Shown: positions 59,180-64,000 of the stretch, piece after piece
How positions within the stretch are numbered: position 1 is the first letter of the stretch
Layout of the letters: each line of letters opens with the position of its first letter
Source of the DNA: Marasmius tenuissimus
Lineage: Eukaryota > Basidiomycota > Agaricomycetes > Agaricales > Marasmiaceae
Reading direction: 5' to 3'
Length of the DNA: 64,000 nt
Assembly (NCBI GenBank): GCA_029532415.1
Contig: JAQOTA010000006.1
Coordinates: 248,001-312,000, forward strand
Program-made: the position numbers and the translations under genes
The notes under the pieces: model-generated
What the model was told of the DNA's origin: nothing
What the model saw: the letters and a program-made list of their open reading frames with translations, nothing else
Databases searched by the model: none

Positions 59180-59550
59180 AGCTAGCGTTCACTGGGCCGG
59201 ACGTGGTTTCTTGAAGAAGTGCTAACGTACCATGTCCTCATATCCACATCCGTTTTTCGTGAGTCTGATGCACAATCTTCAGATAACGGTTGATCCCAGT
59301 GGCCGTTCAAGCCAAAGCAGAAAGTAACTTACTGGTTCGAATGATACTCTTGACTGCTCAATCGATATACATATAAGTTTCTACGGGCTCATTTCGGGTT
59401 TGACTGATTAGTACCTCATAATACATGAATGGCTTCAAGTATAACGCGCCTTCTAGTACAAATAAATATGCACAGAACACTCGGATATTTAAATGGACTT
59501 TGCGTACGGCGACTATTCGTACAATATCCGTACGAGGAGAAGTAAATTCG
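59180..59550 (+). other. 3' flank of family A copy 5
   Basis: Shares ATCTTCAGATAACGGTTGAT and TGCTCAATCGATATACATAT with the other flanks. No gene seen. Confidence 0.35.
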
Positions 59551-59554
59551 TGTA

Positions 59555-60190
59555 CCAAGGGTGGCGGAACGATTGAACTTGAATTAAGGAGACTTCAAGC
59601 AGATGGGAGAACAGTGAAAGGACTGGGCAAAGAGGCGTGAGTTCCTCACGGCCCTCACAAGTCGGAGGCTCAGTGAGGATGGTGAGGCTGCAGATTGAAG
59701 GTGCCCTGGCGTCCTAACTGAGACCAGGTCAAACAGGAAACGAGGTAGGAAACATGAACAACTCACCTCATGAGACTCAAAGTCGACCGTTCTACCGTAG
59801 AAGACCTCGGTCCTCGGAGTGGTACTCGTCAATGGTCCTCTCCAAATCGCCGGATGCCGGGAACGCGATGTGGTTCGAGTGCTCGCCTTCTCCGACCGCG
59901 ACCTCGGGAGCCTTAAAATGCTCTTTCTACTCACAGAGGCTGCGATGCTATACTATCCCGGCCGGTGAGAGAAAGCTGGGTCGGAGACATGTATGGGAAG
60001 TCGAGAAACGAGTTTCGAGATGACTAGATGTTCATCGTGGCTGAGTGAAGAGTGGGGAGAGCGTTAGCTTCACGAAGTAGTATATTCGGCGTGTATGTCA
60101 GATCGCGTGCCGGAGATGTAGATACGGTGAGTATCTCGAATCGGAATTGATGTCGGTACAACTGATGCATTCCAGAGAGCTTCGACACGA
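59555..60190 (-). pseudogene. X block, copy 5 (cut by transposon)
   Basis: Carries the minus-strand X 3' end (VDFESHEVS, then the terminal phrase) and further left matches 25.0-25.28 kb, including GTCGGTACAACTGATGCA at 60.15 kb. Homology ends at about 60.19 kb, where the purine-rich end of the KDZ element begins. The 1.2 kb or more seen in copies 3 and 4 beyond this point is missing from the window. Confidence 0.45.
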
Positions 60191-60370
60191 GCGACGTGGT
60201 GAGAATCGAAAGCGAAAGAGAAAGCGAAAGAAAGAGAAAGAGTAAGGAAATCAAAAGTAAAAGTGAGATCGAAAGTATGGGGAAAATCGAAAGTGTGGGT
60301 GAGATCGTGGGATCGAAAGTCAACCTCAAGATAGAAAGCGCGCTATCTACTTTCGATTCCGATTCCGCCT
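60190..60370. repeat. purine-rich subterminal repeats of the KDZ element
   Basis: About 145 bases almost wholly A and G, built of GAAAG and ATCGAAAG units (60205 onward, again near 60270, 60288 and 60315), then an inverted copy CTTTCGATT near 60350. Such motif clusters are expected as subterminal transposase-binding sites in cut-and-paste elements. The exact terminal inverted repeat could not be fixed. Confidence 0.55.
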
Positions 60371-60390
60371 GTCGCTTAATTCATTTCCAT

Positions 60391-60402
60391 ACGTATATAT
60401 AG
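60391..60402 (+). promoter_or_regulatory. TATA box of the KDZ transposase gene
   Basis: GTATATATAG lies about 55 bases before the ATG at 60453. Confidence 0.55.
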
Positions 60403-60452
60403 CTGGCTTCTTATTAGCAGAAATCCCCTTCCACCCCATATTTGTTCAAGCC

Positions 60453-62505
60453 ATGGATCGAATCACAATCGGTGACCTTACACAGCTTGATCTTCCCGGC
60501 TCTCTTTCGCTATCAAAGCTCGCCACCTATTTTCGCATTTGCCAGTTTCTTCGACGCGAAATCACAGTCTATAGCAAAGTGTCCAGTTCACAGAACCCGC
60601 CAGTAGCCCTTCCACCTCACGTTGTGTCCTTTTTGAGCTCAATTTTGAATGTATCCGAGCCATACGTTACGGACCTGTGGGTGACTTTGGGAGTTTTCAT
60701 CTGGGATGAGGGAGAGATGGAATTGGAGAAGCAAGACGCGGTGTTCTTTGAAAGGCATGGGAAATTAGACAGTTCACAGCATAAACATCTCGGTGCGTTG
60801 CAGGGAATTTGTTACAATATGGGGGTCTGACGGCCAATTTTGAAGCGGCATTCATGTTCTATCCACCTCATTTCTCATGTCTCAAATGTGGCCGTGGTCT
60901 CACTCGACTCTCTAGAGTGCCGATCACCCTCTTCTCACTCCACGGTGCTCATGATGGCTACTCAACTTCCCTTCGATGCCCTGTTTGTCCTATCCGCTAC
61001 TACCCGCAATACTACACCGATACGGATGTCGAGAAGCGATTCTACTACAGCTCAACACCGTCAACCTATATTCACCTTGAGCAATCCACGTTCATTACAA
61101 CCGCTCTCGCAGAGCTATTCACAATGTGGATGCTATTTGCATGGGTATCTTCTCTCAACTCTGCGAACATCTACAACCACGCTATGTCAGCATTACCACC
61201 CGAACTCATTGGTCAAAGCCGGTACACTCTCACGTCAGAGCAAGTGTGGCGAACGTTTGTTCTGCATGCACTCTTTCGTCATGCCTCTCAGTACAATTCC
61301 GTATTGACCATGTCTGAGGCCCCTGGAGTTGATCACGACCTTAGACTGAAGGAGGTTCAGTCGCTTCGGAACATACTCATGGATCGCCACGGACAACCCG
61401 AGCGGTTACATGCGTGCAACATATGTGAGAAACTGATACCAACCGACCTCCCAGATGCATATCTAGGCCTTCGTAAGCTTTATTTTTCTATCAATTATGC
61501 GTGAACTGATCAATTTGTCTTGAACCAAAATTCATTGTAGGCCCTCTGCGAGCAGTTGTGGTCGATGGGGTATCTATTGGTCGTCCTTGTTGCAAGATTC
61601 ACAATTGTCCAGCGCCCCTCATCACCAACCGGACCCATTACTGTGCCTTTCACAATGAAACTCACCACAATCACTGTGTTGTTACCGAGTGTGTTGAGAA
61701 GGTCCGCCCTGGATATCAAACTTGTGGTCATCCCGATCACGTTGCGATCGAAGCACACCACAAATTGAAGGGCAAATCCTTCTTCATGCTCCGAAAGCGG
61801 CTTCTCCGTGCAAATGGGGTACCAGACGACAACAATGAGGAGTCCGACGAGGTCTTGGAGTTGGGGCCAGAGTCTTCTCATAAGTCTGACCTTGGAAATC
61901 GTCAAGTGAAGGCTCGCTTTGGCCGCCGGCGTACACACAATGAACAGCTAATTGTTTGCTGCTGCGGAGTTATCGCTGCCAGAGCTACCATGTTCGGTGC
62001 TGAGGCAATCTCAGGGGTCAAGGTATTTGTTCTGTACAGCTTGGATGTCACAGCTCTTATATCATATAACTAGGACTTCATGAAATCAGTCTATCCCGAT
62101 AAAGATGACATACCAGATGTTATTTTTTTCGATAACAACTGCCAGCTACAGCAACACCTTTTGGCAAGTGACGAATCCCATTTTGATAATGTCATTCTCC
62201 CCGTCGACGTCTTCCACTTCAAATCCAAGCACAAGGAAGGAGAGTTTTGTGATAGACATTGCAACCCAGCACAGTGGACAGAGCTCGTGGGGGAAGATGG
62301 CAAGTGGGTCTTTAATTCCTCTGCAGCTGAGCAGACAAATGCCTGGATTGGGGGGTATTTATCTATGGTTCGTGATATGCTCCCCCACAACTACGATTTT
62401 TTCTTGGATGAGATGATCAAGAGGCGGAATGAGGTGACGGTTGCACGTCTGAAGCGAGTCGGCGATCATCCCTACAAGGTCCCTTCAACCAATTCGTCGA
62501 GATAG
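60453..62505 (+). CDS. KDZ-type transposase with CxC5- and CxC6-like cysteine clusters (626 aa)
   Basis: Transposase of a Kyakuja-Dileera-Zisupton DNA transposon. Four exons join in frame: 60453-60792, 60846-61472, 61541-62022, 62074-62505 (1881 nt). An N-terminal region of about 110 residues is followed by a CxC5-like cluster (PPHFSCLKCGRG, C125/C128, and LRCPVCP). Then comes a CxC6-like cluster (DGVSIGRPCCKIHNC, TECVEK, QTCGHPDH), a basic linker (LRKRLLR, KARFGRRR) and the RNase-H-like part. Candidate catalytic acids are D331 (VVVDG), D503 (IFFDNNCQ) and E569 (SSAAEQTNAW). The KDZ-typical VDVFHFKSKHK and FCDRHCNP lie between the last two. No break is seen, so it may be recently active. Family assignment is by recalled motifs; catalytic residue choice is inference. 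Confidence 0.9.
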
Positions 62506-62707
62506 TGTGTTGATATTTCAATTTTACTCATCAATGCAGATGAATCTATTCACTGTATATAGTGTATCTATTATCAAGAAAGTAGGAACTCGGAGTGCTA
62601 TAGATTGAAGAACTTGAAATGAAGGTAAATCAAAATAGCACAGATCCTATAAACAGCGAGGATGTCCTACGGCAAATACAAGACCAAAGGTCGGATAAGA
62701 CGTCACC
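62506..62707. other. gap between convergent genes
   Basis: About 200 bases of shared 3' DNA between two converging genes; AT-rich, consistent with terminators on both sides. Confidence 0.35.
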
Positions 62708-64000
62708 TTAATCACTCTCGGAGCCCGAGCTAAGAATGATCAATTGGCAATTGCCCTTTTGGGTCGTCTGCACGGTTGTTCTCGAAGGGGTCAGAGTCGT
62801 TTGTCCAGTGCCGCGTGGGGTCACTGCGGCCCGTGTCTTTGTTACCGATTCCACTAATTCCATATTGACCTCCGCCACTGACTCTACCTTGACCGCCGCC
62901 ACCACTGGTTCTGCCTTAATCTCAACTGATGGCCTGGGTGTCTTCTTCTTCGACTTCAGCTCCCTCAGGCCTGGAACCTTCCCTTCTGGCCATTCCTTGG
63001 AAACACGGGTGCGGAAATCTTTCCAAGTACTGATTGGGTTCTGAATGAATTCCTCCTTTAGATCATCCGATGCGGCTGCCCAAAATTTCATATGACGAGA
63101 GAAGGTGGGCCACAAGATTTCCACTCCAAATGCCCGTGAATACTTGTCAAGTTCCGATCCTCCTGACTGCTGTCCCGCAGTATCAATACCCTCCTTTATT
63201 GGAGCGAAGTATCTCAGTGGCCAAAGTGCATGTCGTGAATCTGGTTCACGACGTTGCATTTCAGTAAGAGTGGCTGTAGAATTAGACACTGCGGAAACTG
63301 CCAACTTGGCTGGCCCTGAAGTCAATTCGCGTTTCACGGGACAACTGGCCAAAGGGGCGGGAGAAGGGGAGGGAGAATCCTCTAGTACAATCAACTCGAC
63401 TGTGGAAGACTCGGTGATGGGAGATGGGGGGTGGGTATCAACTCGTGGGCGTTGGCGTGGAGACTGTGGGAGTGATGATGTAAATGGTAGGTCCTTTCGC
63501 TTCAGAGGATTCTGGGGCTTGTTGATGCTAGAAGAACGAAGTTTACTCTGTACTTCCATCATGGATTGCATCTCATCTGACACGGGAAACTCGCGCATCT
63601 GCCCATACTTCTGAGGTGCTCGATATAGCAACGTTTCTCCCGCCACTATTTTCCAAGGAACAGCAATATCTGCTTGCTTCCAGCGCCCAGTTTCTGGATG
63701 ATAAACCTCGGGGTTAGCACCTATTGCACTGCGAACAAACTCGGGTGCATCCGCAAGTTTGAAGTGGGGAAAGGTTTTGGACACGACCGAAAACTCTTGG
63801 GTACCGCCGTGGCCATCAAAAAAGGTAATATCGAGAGTCTTACTCTCCTCCTCCTCGTAATGCTTCTGGGTAGTGACTGTCTGCGCGGACTGGTGGTAAT
63901 CGTCAATAGCATCCTGCCGATGTTGATAGTGAATTGGTTTAAGTGGACGGCCTACAACAGGTTTGGGGATACGCTCAGTGTTCCTAGATGATTTGGACGT
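62708..64000 (-). CDS. unknown protein convergent with the KDZ transposase (N-terminus beyond window)
   Basis: A single open frame of 431 codons running off the right edge with no stop, so the start is outside the window. The visible N-terminal part (DGHGGTQEFSVVSKTFPHFK, then AIGANPEVYHPETGRWKQAD, VPWKIVAGETLLYRA) looks folded. A middle region is rich in Ser, Pro and Lys/Arg (SSLPQSPRQRPRVDTHPPSP) and probably disordered. A second folded-looking part has AFGVEILWPTFSRHMKFWAA and TWKDFRTRVSKEWPEGK. A low-complexity Thr/Val tail ends SGSESD. The basic clusters NPLKRKD and KSKKKTPRP could be nuclear signals. No family recognised. Position within 200 bases of the transposase suggests it is cargo or an accessory gene of the element, but the right end of the element is not visible. 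Confidence 0.8.
   Translation of the reverse strand, partial: TSKSSRNTERIPKPVVGRPLKPIHYQHRQDAIDDYHQSAQTVTTQKHYEEEESKTLDITFFDGHGGTQEFSVVSKTFPHFKLADAPEFVRSAIGANPEVYHPETGRWKQADIAVPWKIVAGETLLYRAPQKYGQMREFPVSDEMQSMMEVQSKLRSSSINKPQNPLKRKDLPFTSSLPQSPRQRPRVDTHPPSPITESSTVELIVLEDSPSPSPAPLASCPVKRELTSGPAKLAVSAVSNSTATLTEMQRREPDSRHALWPLRYFAPIKEGIDTAGQQSGGSELDKYSRAFGVEILWPTFSRHMKFWAAASDDLKEEFIQNPISTWKDFRTRVSKEWPEGKVPGLRELKSKKKTPRPSVEIKAEPVVAAVKVESVAEVNMELVESVTKTRAAVTPRGTGQTTLTPSRTTVQTTQKGNCQLIILSSGSESD

Noticed and set aside
62736..63614. Plus-strand frames opposite 62708-64000
   Set aside because: Antisense shadows of the long open minus-strand frame.

Overview
The window looks like nuclear DNA of an agaricomycete (mushroom-forming) basidiomycete. 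The reasons are multi-exon genes with many 45-65 nt GT-AG introns, a secreted PL4 rhamnogalacturonan lyase, a KDZ transposase with the cysteine clusters seen in agaric genomes, and a lineage-specific multigene family. The species cannot be named from sequence alone.

Layout. 1-2158 (minus) is a rhamnogalacturonan lyase gene that runs off the left edge. From about 3.4 kb to 60.19 kb the window is one long array of diverged segmental duplications. The anchor is a ten-exon plus-strand gene, here called family A, present five times (7.0, 22.05, 34.9, 46.7 and 56.9 kb). Seven internal exons have the same or codon-multiple-different lengths in the copies measured. Four copies read through intact (582, 609, 606 and 607 aa); the fifth carries a one-base frameshift. 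Each A gene is preceded by a conserved 5' region. It is followed by a convergent minus-strand block (X), then by plus-strand degenerate blocks (B, C) that each begin with an 55-105 bp element with inverted arms and a GCGCCCGT core.

Between two array units, about 13.67-17.87 kb, is a 4.2 kb island. It sits where an A gene would be expected and holds an intact secreted alpha-carbonic anhydrase (278 aa) and a 5'-truncated GH38 alpha-mannosidase pseudogene with two in-frame stops. A second non-repeat stretch (about 27.0-29.58 kb) has no recognisable gene.

The array is cut at about 60.19 kb by a KDZ-type DNA transposon. Its left end is rich in GAAAG/ATCGAAAG repeats, its transposase (626 aa, four exons, D331-D503-E569 as candidate catalytic residues) is intact, and a convergent unknown gene leaves the window at its right edge.

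How it fits together: the array looks like a birth-and-death cluster in which family A is kept as coding genes while the intervening B, C and X genes have decayed. Family A function is unknown. Its first exon resembles, from memory, the short N-terminal motif of many agaric proteins of unknown function and of some NACHT/STAND proteins, so a role in recognition or signalling is a hypothesis only.
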